Part shown: positions 33,490 to 43,440 of the stretch, in pieces | How positions within the stretch are numbered: the stretch's first letter is position 1 | How the letters are laid out: every line of letters begins with the position of its first letter | DNA from: Gnetum montanum | Taxonomy: Eukaryota > Streptophyta > Gnetopsida > Gnetales > Gnetaceae | Direction: 5' to 3' | NCBI GenBank assembly: GCA_015680685.1 | Contig: MNCI01034159.1 | Coordinates: 1,900-50,191, forward strand | DNA: 48,292 bases | The notes under the pieces: generated by a model | What the model saw: only the letters and a program-made list of their open reading frames with translations | Database searches by the model: none | What the model was told of the DNA's origin: nothing | Translations under genes and position numbers: made by a program

Positions 33490-33990
33490 AGAAGGCTACA
33501 CTATGTAGTGTATCATAGCATAGTAGCTGCCCTTAACTATGATTTGAACTAAGAACACTTTCCTGAAGATCATGTTATCAATTTGAAACATTTTCTCTTG
33601 TGCAACGTGAAGCTTGCAAACTTGCTGATCCTGCATTCTGAGATGTCCTTCATCGTTTTTGCATCATCACTACGCTATGCTACACTAGATAACGTAGCAT
33701 AGTGTAGCAACCAACAAAGCCTACCTTTTGTTTGATCTACTACTTTTCTAGTAAGAGGAGTTTTGCTAAAAGACTTGAAGTTGAGTGAAGCAACTAGTTT
33801 TGAAAGGCCAGATGTGCTTACTAGGTGCATTTGAAATCACTAAGCGAGCTGCGTCTTTCTGTCTTGCTCTTGCTACGCTATGCTACACTACGTAGCATAG
33901 CATAGTGTGGCACTTTGTTCTACAATTGCTTTCTAAGGCTTGCTATGCTACATAGTGTAGCATAGCGTAGCAACCTTCTTGACTAGAAAT
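33490..33990. repeat. second hairpin cluster of GCTATGCTACA words
   Basis: Four inverted-repeat groups near 33,497, 33,672, 33,880 and 33,942. The best is a perfect stem: GCTATGCTACA at 33,942-33,952, loop TAG, and its complement at 33,956-33,966. The first group and its flank match 24,370-24,420. The cluster lies immediately 3' of X1. Confidence 0.8.
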
Positions 33991-34214
33991 CTTGCCAAAC
34001 TATTTTGCGTAGCCTGAGCATCGCCAACAAAGTAGACTATCAGCTAGATGAACTACCAAGGTGGGTAGGCTAAAGAGTTCGTTAGGCCTATCAACACTAG
34101 AAGTAGAAAATTTGCCAAAATTGACAGTCTAAACTTAGAACATCCATCTCATAAAGAACTACCTCGATGCTGCCTAAATTCCAAGGATCTGGTGAAGTAA
34201 GAATACCTTGAAAA
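33991..34214. other. junction DNA between X1-side repeats and element C RNase H
   Basis: No motif is recognised. Somewhere here foreign sequence ends and the minus-strand RNase H of element C begins (about 34,215). I could not identify a target duplication. Confidence 0.35.
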
Positions 34215-34480
34215 TTTAGGGTGTTTTACCCATAATTCTTTAACTTGCAGAGTGGATGTAGTATGGATATTTTTTATCATCCAACTACATAAGCATGAAT
34301 CCCAAAGCATAATTAGATGCATTTATCAAGATATGAAATGGTCTAGAGTAGTATGGTGCCCATAGAATTGGAGTTTCTACAAGTTTGTTCCTTAATTATT
34401 ACAATGTATGTTCACACTCCTTAGTCTAAATGAATGGGGCATCTTTCCTTGTAAGATCAACCAATGGCTTTGTGAACTTA
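34215..34480 (-). pseudogene. element C RNase H, N-terminal part only
   Basis: The minus strand gives, after the RT thumb, text corresponding to PILWAPYYSRPFHILINASN and YALGFMLM.LDDKKYPYYI, the start of an RT-linked RNase H (in family members ...P F.I.CDAS ... A.G.VL). It stops near 34,215 where unrelated repeats start, so the rest of RNase H and the integrase of C were separated or lost. Confidence 0.75.
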
Positions 34481-35185
34481 GAGAATTCTCTATAAATCAC
34501 TAATAGTAGCTAGTGTATCCAAGGAATGATCAGACATCTTTAATTATCTCTAGTTGGCATGTAATTCCTTTGATGATCCTTATCTTTTCAGGTTCTACCT
34601 CAATCCCTTTTTGTGAAATTTAGTGTCCCAATACTATGCCCTCCTAGAACATTAGATGGATTTTCTACGAATTGAGCCTAAGTTTTGTTTCAACACATAT
34701 TTTTACAACCTATTCAAGGTGATCTAGGGCTTGCTCAAATGTATCCCTGGATGACCTTGAACACTATTTAAGGGTCATCTATGAAGACTTCTATTCTACT
34801 ACCAATCTATTATTGGAAAATACTAAGGACCAAGAATTGAAATGTTGTAAGGATATTACTTAGACCAAACAATATCTTACAATATGCAAAAGTAGCCTAG
34901 GAACTTCTGAATGTTATCTAGAAATGCCCAGAGATAGTGTCCAACACTTGGTTCATAAATGACAATCGAAAATGATCTTTAAATGTTGTCATATCCAATA
35001 GCCTAAAGTTGATGTAGACCTACCACTTGACATCTTTCTTTGGAAAAATTATGAGTGGGATAACCCACTCACTATCCTTGATGGGATAAATGAACCCCAC
35101 CTTGAGGAGTTTTTCTATTTCCTCCTTGACTATCTACTTCAATTTGGAATTCAGCCACCTCTACAGTTGCCTCCACAGCTTCATA
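34480..35185 (-). pseudogene. element C reverse transcriptase, decayed
   Basis: Legible blocks, right to left: FIYPIKDSEWVIPLIIFPKK and NFRLLDMTT (35,000-35,100), FGLSN ... TFQ (34,840-34,875), the catalytic motif EVFIDD (34,774-34,790, F/Y-V/I-D-D), DTFEQALDHLE, and GIVLGH.IS.KGIEVEPEK in the thumb. The 'EVF(I/V)DD' wording is typical of the Athila lineage. Family role: copying the element RNA into DNA inside the particle. Stops and two frameshifts make it inactive. Element B has the same N-terminal segment at 1,895-2,000. Confidence 0.87.
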
Positions 35186-35759
35186 TTCAAGTTTGTGTAA
35201 ATGTGATGTTGGTATATCCTTAGATCAATTCTAGTTAGCTTATGATATGACCAAGCAAAGGTTTTTGGCCATTTGTTGATGACCTATAATAGCTTATCTT
35301 TTTTTTAGGAGTAATATTTGCATTGATTATGAATAGCTTCCAATTATTTAAAAATGCATACTCCATGCTAGTTGGTAGAGTTTTAACTCTAGGAGCTCCT
35401 TCTTGAAGCTATCAGGGATTTTCAACTCTCCTCAATAGATTTCATCATTAAAGAATTAGTGGATGACCTTTCTCAAGTTCATCCATATCTTCGACATAAG
35501 CACATGTCGGAGTCTCAGTTGGTTCCATGCATAATGTGCTGCTATCAGAGTTAGCTATGAGTCATTGGGTTTCCTCTAATTTTGTGGCTACTGCATATAG
35601 ACACTTTTTGATATCTATTTCTTGTGCACATTGATTGCATGCTTGATGAATGTACTTTTAATGGACTAGATTTTTTTCATGCAATTGCACTTGTTATCTC
35701 TACATGCAATGCATGGAACATAGTTCTTCTCTAATCATCCAAATTCATTTTCCTTAGAG

Positions 35760-36070
35760 ATTTCCAAGGAGAGGTTCCTTGTGCCCCATTTGTGCATTAA
35801 CTGTGCTTAACCATGCCCTTTCCATAATGAAGGGGAAGTTGCCTTTTCAATCCTTGATCTTAATCATCAAAAAATTAGTCAGATATGACAACCCACAAAT
35901 TGTTGTCATAATGTCCTCCACTAATTCCAAAGAAATAGTGATTGATTGGTCTGCCAATTCTAAATTGATATTTCTATTCTTAAGAGGTGGTAGCTTTTAG
36001 GCCATGTACATGTCATAAGATATGAGATTGATACCAGAATCAGAGTTAAGAAAAGCCTGGCATGGCTCAT
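35760..36070 (-). pseudogene. element C aspartic protease
   Basis: On the minus strand the active-site region CQAFLNSDSGINLISYD is followed by LPPLKNRNINLELADQSITI, NFLMIKIKD, and the C-terminal F-[IL]-x-[ER]-[PA]-W/F motif (FPFIMERAWLSTVNAQ). In family members the DSG/DTG aspartate cleaves the gag-pol polyprotein. Two stops are present. Collinear with the B copy near 2,700-3,010. Between it and RT lies a poorly conserved linker (35,190-35,760). Confidence 0.8.
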
Positions 36071-36840
36071 ATCTAGTGATCTATAAGTAAATAAGAGAAC
36101 TTCCCGAGTTAGATATTTTTGTGTGAAGATTCCCAACTTGGTCTAATACAAAAAAACATGAGTTAGCATCATAGTGTAGATCTAAGCTAGTGTTTGGTTT
36201 GAAGGTCTCTTGAATATATTTGATGTAGAGGATAAGGATGTTGGAGATGCAAGGTGACTAGTCACATTAGGTTATGAGGGTTTGGGAGGACTATTAGGCC
36301 AAAAAAAGGATTATTTTCTAGATCGATTATCCAAACCACTTGATTGGAAGGCTAGTTATAAATTCACAATTATCATAGCATTTCATTGCTATAGCTATGG
36401 GGGAATTTCACCCAGGATATATGGAGCAAGAGGTAACTAGGTAGACGATGGAGAGATGTGTGCAGATAGATGCGAAGGGTGGTAAGGGTATGGGTGCTCC
36501 CCTTGAGTAGATGATGAATGAGTTTAATGGTACTCTAGAGGGTAATAGTGATGTTTGAATGAGGTGTGGCTTGCAGAGCTTTATGGAGAAACAAGCTATT
36601 GAACATAATACCCATACATATCTAGTTGTCGGTAAGGGTATTACTACCTTGGTGGTGGCATTCCCCCTTATCGTGGTTGGTACCGCTATTGATATTGCTC
36701 ATATGGTTGTGGTGGAGCTTCACTTGGATAATAAGCTTGTTGTTGATGATGAAACTACCTTGGATTACCTTAAGGATAAGATAATTATTTTGGTTCTTAC
36801 CTATGTGCTAGTCAAGGATTCAATGTGTACACCCTAGACT
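36070..36840 (-). pseudogene. element C linker between gag and protease, low complexity
   Basis: The minus-strand reading is rich in Asn, His, Tyr and Pro, broken by many stops, and lies in the same position as 8,805-9,900 of element A. The plus-strand open frame at 36,559-36,837 is its shadow. Confidence 0.45.
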
Positions 36841-38620
36841 CTTGTAATTGTGACATCATAGGAACACATCTGAAGGGATGTTCATATTGATAAATGTCAC
36901 AACTAGTATCACCATTAGAGTCTATTTCCATAACTTCCTCTACTATAGTAGCTTTGCCCTTACCTATCTAGTAGGCATGTTCAGCTTCTTTCCACCTTGC
37001 GCAATTACAATCACTATTTTATTCTTTGGATGCTTTAGTAATTTTCATAGTAGCTTGAAACTTTTCATTCAAAGAGTCCCATAATTTATCAACCTTTGTC
37101 GAAATGTTAGAAACAAGTTTTTGAATAGGAAAAGTTTTCTTATTCATTACTTCATCAAGTGATGACTCCTCCTCATCATAAAATTGATCCTTCCTTTTCC
37201 TAATGGAAGGGTTTCTATTATATGCTTATGCACTTTCCCTTTCTTGCAATTCATCTTCTTCTTTTACTACCTACATTATCAACCTTTGGATTTGATGAGC
37301 CCTTAGTTCAAATAGTCTCCCTTGGGCATAAACCCCAAGAGCTCTTCTAGTTTTTTCTTTGAGTCCATCTATGATGTGGGGGAGTTGTTCCCTTTGAGAG
37401 TAACCATGGCCAGGGTATTGGTGTAAGAAAGAATAATATCTTCCCATGGTAGCATCCAAGGATTCATGTGTTCCATATTTCTAGCCTTGGATTTTCCTTC
37501 TTATATTGGACACTCTAGAGTATGTCTAGTATTTTTCATTAAATAGCTTTAACATTGTACTCCATCGGTGGATAGATTCTGGCTCTATAGACTAGTACTA
37601 GCTTTTTGCTTCCTGAATGGATATCTTGGGGAGGAGCTTGAGTTTCTACCAATTATTTTCAATGTTTTTCAAGCAAAAGCATCATGGAAAGCTTGTAAAT
37701 GTGTCTACAGATCAAAGTTGTATCCCCCCTTAAATATTGGAATATTATTCATATTTAGGAGCTTGATCCGACTGTCTTTCACATGCCTAGTTGGGATCTT
37801 AACTATCTCTACAATGTTAAGCATGGTTTGAGTTACCAATAGGGGTTCTTCATCATCATTGCATTGAGAGTACTGATGATGGTTCTTACCACCCCTATGT
37901 TCTTGGTGACATCTATGGTTATTATTATCTTATTGATCAACTTCATCATGATTATTTCTATGGTAGTTTCTATTAAAACTAGTAGATGAAGAGGAATGTT
38001 TGGAATTAGATGAAGAGGATGAAGAGAAAGGTGGACCACCACCACCACTATAGTGTTTTCCACCACCTCTTCACTCATTATGACTACCATCCTTAGATCC
38101 CTTGCCATCATGATGTTTTTTCAAGTCCTTACTTTGACTGTCACTTTTTTATGAACTTGGTTTATTAATAGTAGATCACATTTTTAGGGCCACACCCTCA
38201 TCACCAATAATAGGGGGTGAAGAATAGTCATGTTGAGAACCCCCAGAGGGAGGATCCTCACTATTAGTTTCATTTAATTGGAATAAGGGATTAGTAAAGT
38301 GTTTCCCCTTTAAAAACTCATGGTGCTTCTCCCAATTTTGATCTCACTTGCATTGTGTTTCAGTGGGATGATAGTTACTAGTGTCATAATCATTCATAGT
38401 GTATTCCTCTTGAAGATCCAAGATGCTTAAATTCTTAAGGGTTTGAAATAGCATCCTAAGCATAGATTGATCAAGTGGCATTATGATGTTTCCCTCCATG
38501 TCACGCCAACGAAGCTACTCATCCCCGTATAGGATGAAGGTGAAGTCTAGTACATACTTATCAAGATGAGTATATACCACTTTGCACTCCTATGGGACAA
38601 TGGTTTAACATATTCAAGCC
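36840..38620 (-). pseudogene. element C gag, broken
   Basis: The start is legible: ATG at 38,613-38,615 followed by SSSHRLEYVKPLSHRSAKW, then after a frameshift YTHLDKYVLDFTFILYGDE. A Gly/Ser/His-rich stretch lies at 37,830-38,110 on the coding strand. The capsid follows (PIFKGGYNFDL.THLQAFHD at 37,640-37,745; MGRYYSFLHQYPGHGYSQRE and GLKEKTRRALGVYAQG at 37,271-37,459). The nucleocapsid knuckle at about 36,850-36,890 (CDIYQYEHPFRCVPMM) has lost its second Cys. Athila-type gag proteins have this order. It is the best-preserved gag of the three elements. Confidence 0.85.
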
Positions 38621-38767
38621 TGTGAGAAGAAGACATTTTGCAACAAATAAAATGTCAATGTGTTCTTGTAATTATATGTTGTGTGAGGTTAATGTTGACC
38701 TTGAGTTTGTCCAATGATATTAATTATGTTCACTAATCCTAGATAGTGCACGTTTCAACAAAAAGAG

Positions 38768-38785
38768 TCCCCTAAAACAATGTTA
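38768..38785 (-). promoter_or_regulatory. element C primer-binding site, decayed tRNA-Asp type
   Basis: The minus strand reads TAACATTGTTTTAGGGGA, one base inside the 5' LTR. It matches the tRNA-Asp complement at 10 of 18 positions; six of the eight differences are C to T or G to A. Spacing to the LTR is identical to that in A and B. Confidence 0.7.
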
Positions 38786-38786
38786 A

Positions 38787-39729
38787 TGATGAGCAATTGA
38801 GGTACCCCTATGCCCAACCATACAAATCACAAAGTATTCATGTGTTATCCAATTAAATTCCATGGACTATATAGTGTCTAATGCACTAGTCTTCTAGGTA
38901 GTGAACCTTGCCCTAAGATTTTTTGTTATCTTCCCAATTACACTTCTGAAGCTCAAAGGTATGGTTAAGTGTAATCAAGCTATATGATTTTTATAATTTT
39001 ATGTTTTATGATTTTGGTGCTTAAAATAAGCATGATGAAGAATATGTAATTTAATAGCTATTTTTAATCTAATGAGCTAACTACTATTCAATTAGTGCTA
39101 ACATAAGTATCTTATCCCACCTACCGTACACATCCTAAATCCATGTATCCACTGCTGGGTTACCAAGTGCTATACTACTAACTGCACCAAGGAATAAATC
39201 TATTGGGATTACCAAGCAAATACATGTTACACTCAAAGCAATTGTACTTATGTATTTAATCTATCTAGCTTATCTCACTTGCTTACCTAATTAGCTTAAT
39301 TACTAGAAGACATTGAATAAATAACTAAAAATATTAATTGCATAAATGAGACATTTAAACTATATCTAATGATGGAAGGTTTATTAGGAAGTTCATATTT
39401 ATTGTTGCACACACTGTCGTGCTGAAGTACAATAGTGCTTGAATAAAGATTCATATGCTCGATGACTCCTGTTGTGGGCACTTGGGAAAATATTCTAACT
39501 CTCAAATGGAAAAACTACAAGAGCTTTGCTACACTATGATTTACTAATGCCATAAATGTGGCTAGTGAGAGCATATTTATAAGCAAAAATGGACCCTGTG
39601 TTGACTAGGTTATGTCAATGCATGAAGTCAATGCATGTAACGATGCATCAATAGGGCTGCATTGATAGGGCCTAGTTGACGGGGCCTAGTTGATGAGGCC
39701 TCATTGATGTAGCCAATAGTGAATCATCA
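38787..39729 (-). repeat. element C 5' LTR
   Basis: A 943-bp partner of 12,930-13,862, from TGATGAGCAATTG to GAATCATCA. A minus-strand TATA-like box (CTTATAAATATGC) lies near 39,571-39,583. The LTR is followed directly by the target duplication CTAGT and then by the remainder of B's LTR. Confidence 0.87.
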
Positions 39730-40215
39730 CTAGTGCAAGTATAGAGCATACATTTTGAACTTTCCATACACATCTTGAACATGTACTAATATTATTGGAT
39801 TACCATGTGTTTATTACTAGAATTAACAAATGTTAGTATGTTATGCTTGAAGTGGTTGTGCTCATATGTATTTACTTAAGTGATAAATAATAAAATATAT
39901 AACTAATAACATGAAAAAGTAAATGAACATTAATGATTAACTACAAGAGAGTAAATTAAAATGCTAATCTAAGTACTACAATGAAGGAAATAAATCTCAA
40001 TTTTATAATAGTATATAATGTACTTGAATAAAACTCTATACAATCTATTTAATCTATGCTATGGGCATTTAGAGGAAAAAATTCTAACATATATAGTGTA
40101 AACCTACAAAAGTCTAGCTAAGAAAATGATCAAAAGGTGTTATTAATATGGTAGGTGCATGTATTTATATAGGCAAGAATAAAAATCACATTGATGCATC
40201 CTAGGCTACATTGAC
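39730..40215 (-). repeat. element B 5' LTR, right part
   Basis: Continues the LTR interrupted at 12,929. It follows the C LTR through CCATACACATCTTGAAC, CTTGAATAAAACTC and GGAAAAAATTCTAACA to a TATA-like stretch (GTATTTATATAGG near 40,161). The terminal CATCA is eroded, so the right boundary is approximate. Confidence 0.8.
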
Positions 40216-41350
40216 ATAGTTGAGCAATTTATTATTCAACAAGAATATAAAACCTAAACCTATAAAACAAAATCAAATATCTAAAAATAAGATTATGAAA
40301 CTTGAAAATGAAAGATGAGACTTCAAAAGTTACTTAATCTTTTAAAATTAAAAAATTGAAAATTTATAAATACAAATGAATAAAATATTAAAAAATCCAA
40401 AAAATTAAAACAATCTAACAATGCAAATTCCACACTCATTCATTCTTCAAACCAAAACTCTTAGAGCTATAAAAACAAATTTAAACATTAAAAATAAAGT
40501 ATAATAAAAATTGATTAAACTTGTCACATTCGATTTGGCTTTGAAATGATTAAGTTATGATTGTTTTCCTAAGGTCATGCGATTAGGTTTTTTATGTCAT
40601 TTTTAAAATTTCATGTACATTCTCTAAGCAAATGGCAAAGGTTTTGACATTTTTGGGTTATGGCTGGGTGGGCCTTGGCTTCAACTATTCAATGGAGGTG
40701 GAATCACTTTGATTGAACTTAAAAAAAAGATTTTAATGAATTTTTCATTAAGCCTATATCAAAAAAATGTTTGTGCCATATTCAGATCCTTGTCCAAGTT
40801 GATGAATTTTCTATAAATAAACAAAACTTCTTTTGAGTTTTCCCTAATTTTGAGTATGTAGGCTTGATTTAACTTTCAAAAAATGCTGAAATCACTTCGT
40901 TTGGAGCTTAAACAAGTTGTTGGTGAATTTCTTACAAATCCTATATGAAAGTGGATTAATGGTGACTACTACAGTTTTGCTAATTTTGCCTATGTACCAT
41001 GTAAACATCGATTATGTATCTTTCTTTTTGATGATTATGATTGCAAAGAATGTGATTTAAAGATTCCTTCCATGGTAAAATCATTGAAATTGGGGTTAGA
41101 ATGAATTTGTAATAAATTTTTTGGCCAAACTATGTGAATAAGGTTAAATTTTGGATAGATGTGATTTATATGTGTAGTTCTTCTTGTAAAACTTATGTTT
41201 AAATATGATTTTTAAGAAAACAAAAGGCTTTATTATTTTTACAAATTTTTTTACTATGGCTATATTCCTTTTCTAAGTTTTAATGCTTTTTGTATATTTA
41301 TGCATGGCTTAATTTTGGCTATAATATTTTAGGCTATGAAGTAAAAGGCT
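40216..41350. other. AT-rich DNA with three diverged units of about 188 bp
   Basis: No coding similarity. Related blocks of the form GAAATCACTT.G.TTGGAGCTTAA ... TGAATTT.T.A..AA start near 40,701, 40,888 and 41,077, a spacing of 187-189 bp. Identity is low, so this is a weak but regular signal. Confidence 0.45.
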
Positions 41351-41648
41351 ATGGGATGTTGTAATAATGCATTTGTGTAATTTCTTAGGCTAACTCAAAT
41401 AAACACCTTACATCTTTTTATAGAGGCTAATTTCACCTCTAACTAGGATGTTTCTTTCCAAATTTGTTACGTAATTCTAGTTGGTCATAATGTAAGGATA
41501 TGTAAGGTTGTAATAATGCTTTCTCGTGAAATTTTTTACGCTAATTTAAATAAACACCTTCAAGCTTCTTACAAAGGCTAATTTCACATCCGATTAGGAT
41601 TTTTTTTATATAAATTAATTAAGAAATTTCAATTGGTCATAATGTTTC
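41351..41648. repeat. two tandem 149-bp units
   Basis: Unit 1 (41,351-41,499) and unit 2 (41,500-41,648) share TGTAATAATGC, AAATAAACACCTT, AAGGCTAATTTCAC and TTGGTCATAATGT in order. Unit 2 ends directly before the FCP1-like fragment. Confidence 0.7.
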
Positions 41649-41649
41649 T

Positions 41650-42110
41650 ATATTGGTTGTGCAGGGTTTACTTGAAGCCCATCCTCATCATTGTGGAGTT
41701 GGTGGGCATTTTGCGCTACATTGGTCACTCCAAGACTAGTACACCTCTCCTTAATATGCCTTTGGGGAAGCTATCACTATGGTTCCAACTTGGAGTAATG
41801 GAATTCCTTGCCTATATTTTACAAAACTTCAATGTGATGTTATGGTCACACTTGCCTATAGATGTGGCTAGGTCCATAGTGAAGACCATTGTGCCTTAGG
41901 CATTTAGCTTGATTGTCAAGTTTATTATTGACAATCTACCTCTTAGGAAATTAGGGAGAATAGTAGATGTTATCAACCCACATTATCTTATGGAGATCTA
42001 GATGATGCTAGAGTATAGATAGTACAATGTTGACAATACTCTTATGGTGGTGCATAGAGCCCACACACTATTCTAAAACTCACCTAGCACCATGTATCAT
42101 ATACAAGGGC
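41650..42110 (+). pseudogene. decayed FCP1/NIF-like (HAD phosphatase) fragment
   Basis: The plus strand reads LKPILIIVELVGIL, which resembles the HAD motif hhhDLDGhL with both aspartates lost. It continues LGVMEFLAYILQNFNVMLWS, matching the family pattern RPG..EFL......F.V..WS, and near 42,030-42,075 has YNVDNTLMVV ... NSPSTMYHI, matching YN..NTLL.DDS.....NPP.T. Known members dephosphorylate the RNA polymerase II C-terminal domain or related substrates in the nucleus. Stops and loss of the catalytic aspartates show that this copy is inactive. It lies directly upstream of X2, so it could be its 5' exons or a neighbour. Confidence 0.6.
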
Positions 42111-42189
42111 AAGCATAGTTATTATAGTGTTTTTCTTTTTTTTTCTATCTCTATTGTTTAAACTACGTTTCCTAACTTCATTAGTCTTA

Positions 42190-43440
42190 TGAACTTCTTG
42201 TACGTACAAGATCAATGATCAAGGCTTGATCATTAAAGATCAAACCTTAGTAGTGGCTCAAATTACCCTTGATGAATTTACAAAGGGCCCCCATATTAGA
42301 ACTATTATGTATCAATAGGTATGAGGGGATTTCAATGCCTATTCTATAAGGTTCAACCTTGTATACAAGAAGTGTAAGGATGACAGAACAATGCACAACT
42401 AATGTGTAAATTTCAATAACTCCATCGATTAGATCCTTGTAGCTAGGACCTTTGCTTAGATCACCTTGAAGAAGAAAAGGAAAGGTAAACATAAAGGCAG
42501 TGGCTTCTAATGTTTTTTTATTATGAATTTTCTAATTTTTCTATTTCTTTTAATAGTTATTGATGTTAAAATTTGGTTTTTGCTTTGTAGGACCTTCCAC
42601 CTATGTTGATGTCACTATCCCATTTTTGGGAGCCTTTCATGAGGATACCCTCATCCTAAAGTTTGCTAAGGTGATACCAACATAGGAGTGCATAAGGGAA
42701 TAGGTTCCTAGATACATTCAAGAAAACATTTAGTGTGAAGGCTTACTTGATATATTTATGGCATCCATCCCTACTGTGAAGATGTTGCATGTCATCAACT
42801 CCTTCAATGAGAAGGCTAGTCATTTTAGCACCATCATCTGAGCTGTGAAGGTCAACATAGACATTGATGAGGAACTCTTTCATGACTTGTTTGGTGTCCT
42901 TCTTGATGGGGAAAAGGTTCCCATTAGCATAGTGAAGGAATATAGCTATCATGAGGAAGTCTTGGAGTGGTTGGTGCTAACATGGACCACTTCAAAATTT
43001 TCATGGATAACTGCATGAACCCCAATGTATAGGAGTCATATCCTTTGTTTAGGTCTCATGCATTTCTCAAACTATTATCATAAAATAAGGTGATTAGCAT
43101 AGTGCAAAGGTGGACCTTTAAGAAGGTCCTAATGGATGACACTGTGTTCAACTAGATAGTTTCCTTAGCTATTGGGTTTCAGTTGGAGATCCTTAGACTC
43201 TATGCAGACATCTCTACAATAATCCTTGCATTTTTCTTTTCTATGGGTTATTTAAATAGGTTTGTAGAGTTTTTGGTGGTGTACAAGAATGGACGATGGG
43301 TTCCCCAAGACCCAAGCCAACTTTCTAAACCTTGGATAAAGCACATTTATCCAATGGTGCAGGTGCATAATCTACCAGAAGGGATGGATGATACATTATC
43401 CATTACCACTAAGGATGAGTTCATATATCATTCCCAATAG
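42190..43440 (+). pseudogene. X2: second copy of the X family, with an intron
   Basis: The upstream exon (42,190-42,484) reads GLIIKDQTLVVAQITLDEFT and ends in basic LKKKRKG. The intron at 42,485-42,590 keeps the frame into PSTYVDVTIPFLGAFHEDTL. Then follows the block shared with X1: GLLDIFMASIPTVKMLHVIN and ELFHDLFGVLLDGEKVPISI. The final open piece (43,183-43,440) has RFVEFLVVYKNGRWVPQDPS and LSKPWIKHIYPM, matching FVELLVVYENEA and ISKPWIYQIP in X1. In-frame stops occur every 20-40 codons. It lies outside the large elements, to the right of B. Confidence 0.68.
42485..42590 (+). other. X2 intron
   Basis: 106 bp, GGAAAG/GTAAACA ... TTGCTTTGTAG/GACCTTCC, with a T-rich 3' half. Splicing joins LKKKRK-G with PSTYVD in one frame. 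The acceptor context TTGTAG/GACC resembles that of X1 intron b. Confidence 0.65.

Larger units (their letters stand above)
29520..33510 (+). pseudogene. X1: multi-exon pseudogene of unknown family with GT-AG introns
   Basis: The first frame opens with MAPKKKFKKLVLTK, a basic nuclear-import-like start. After a long first intron, presumably ending at 30,185 (TTGTGTAG/GG), coding-like text runs to 31,726. Its best block (30,750-31,400) contains ALMDLF-type text: NAGLMDLFLAPNPSIPTTEM, QLFMDLFNVLVDGILIGSKT, FQGKILGIEQAWVMWEVMEE and FVELLVVYENEA. X2 shares this block. Introns at 31,727-31,852, 32,187-32,279, 32,394-32,496 and 33,292-33,379 follow canonical rules. A lysine/glutamate-rich coiled-coil-like part lies at 32,560-33,090. 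Stops in most exons show that it is dead. It lies antisense to the Tat-type pol. Function unknown; it may be a captured host gene or an element accessory gene. Confidence 0.65.
12930..39729 (-). mobile_element. element C: large Athila-like LTR retrotransposon with nested insertions
   Basis: The two LTRs (12,930-13,862 and 38,787-39,729) match over their full length and are flanked by CTAGC (12,925-12,929) and CTAGT (39,730-39,734), a 5-bp target duplication with one C/T change. Reading right to left: 5' LTR, tRNA-Asp primer site, gag, protease, RT and the start of RNase H to about 34,215. A long block of foreign repeats follows, then a 3' accessory frame, polypurine tract and 3' LTR. C was inserted in B's 5' LTR. 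The 26.8-kb span is much longer than a typical Athila element because other elements are nested within it. Confidence 0.86.

Noticed and set aside
36559-36837. 92-codon plus-strand frame rich in Val and Asp
   Set aside because: Shadow of the low-complexity gag-protease linker of element C on the minus strand.
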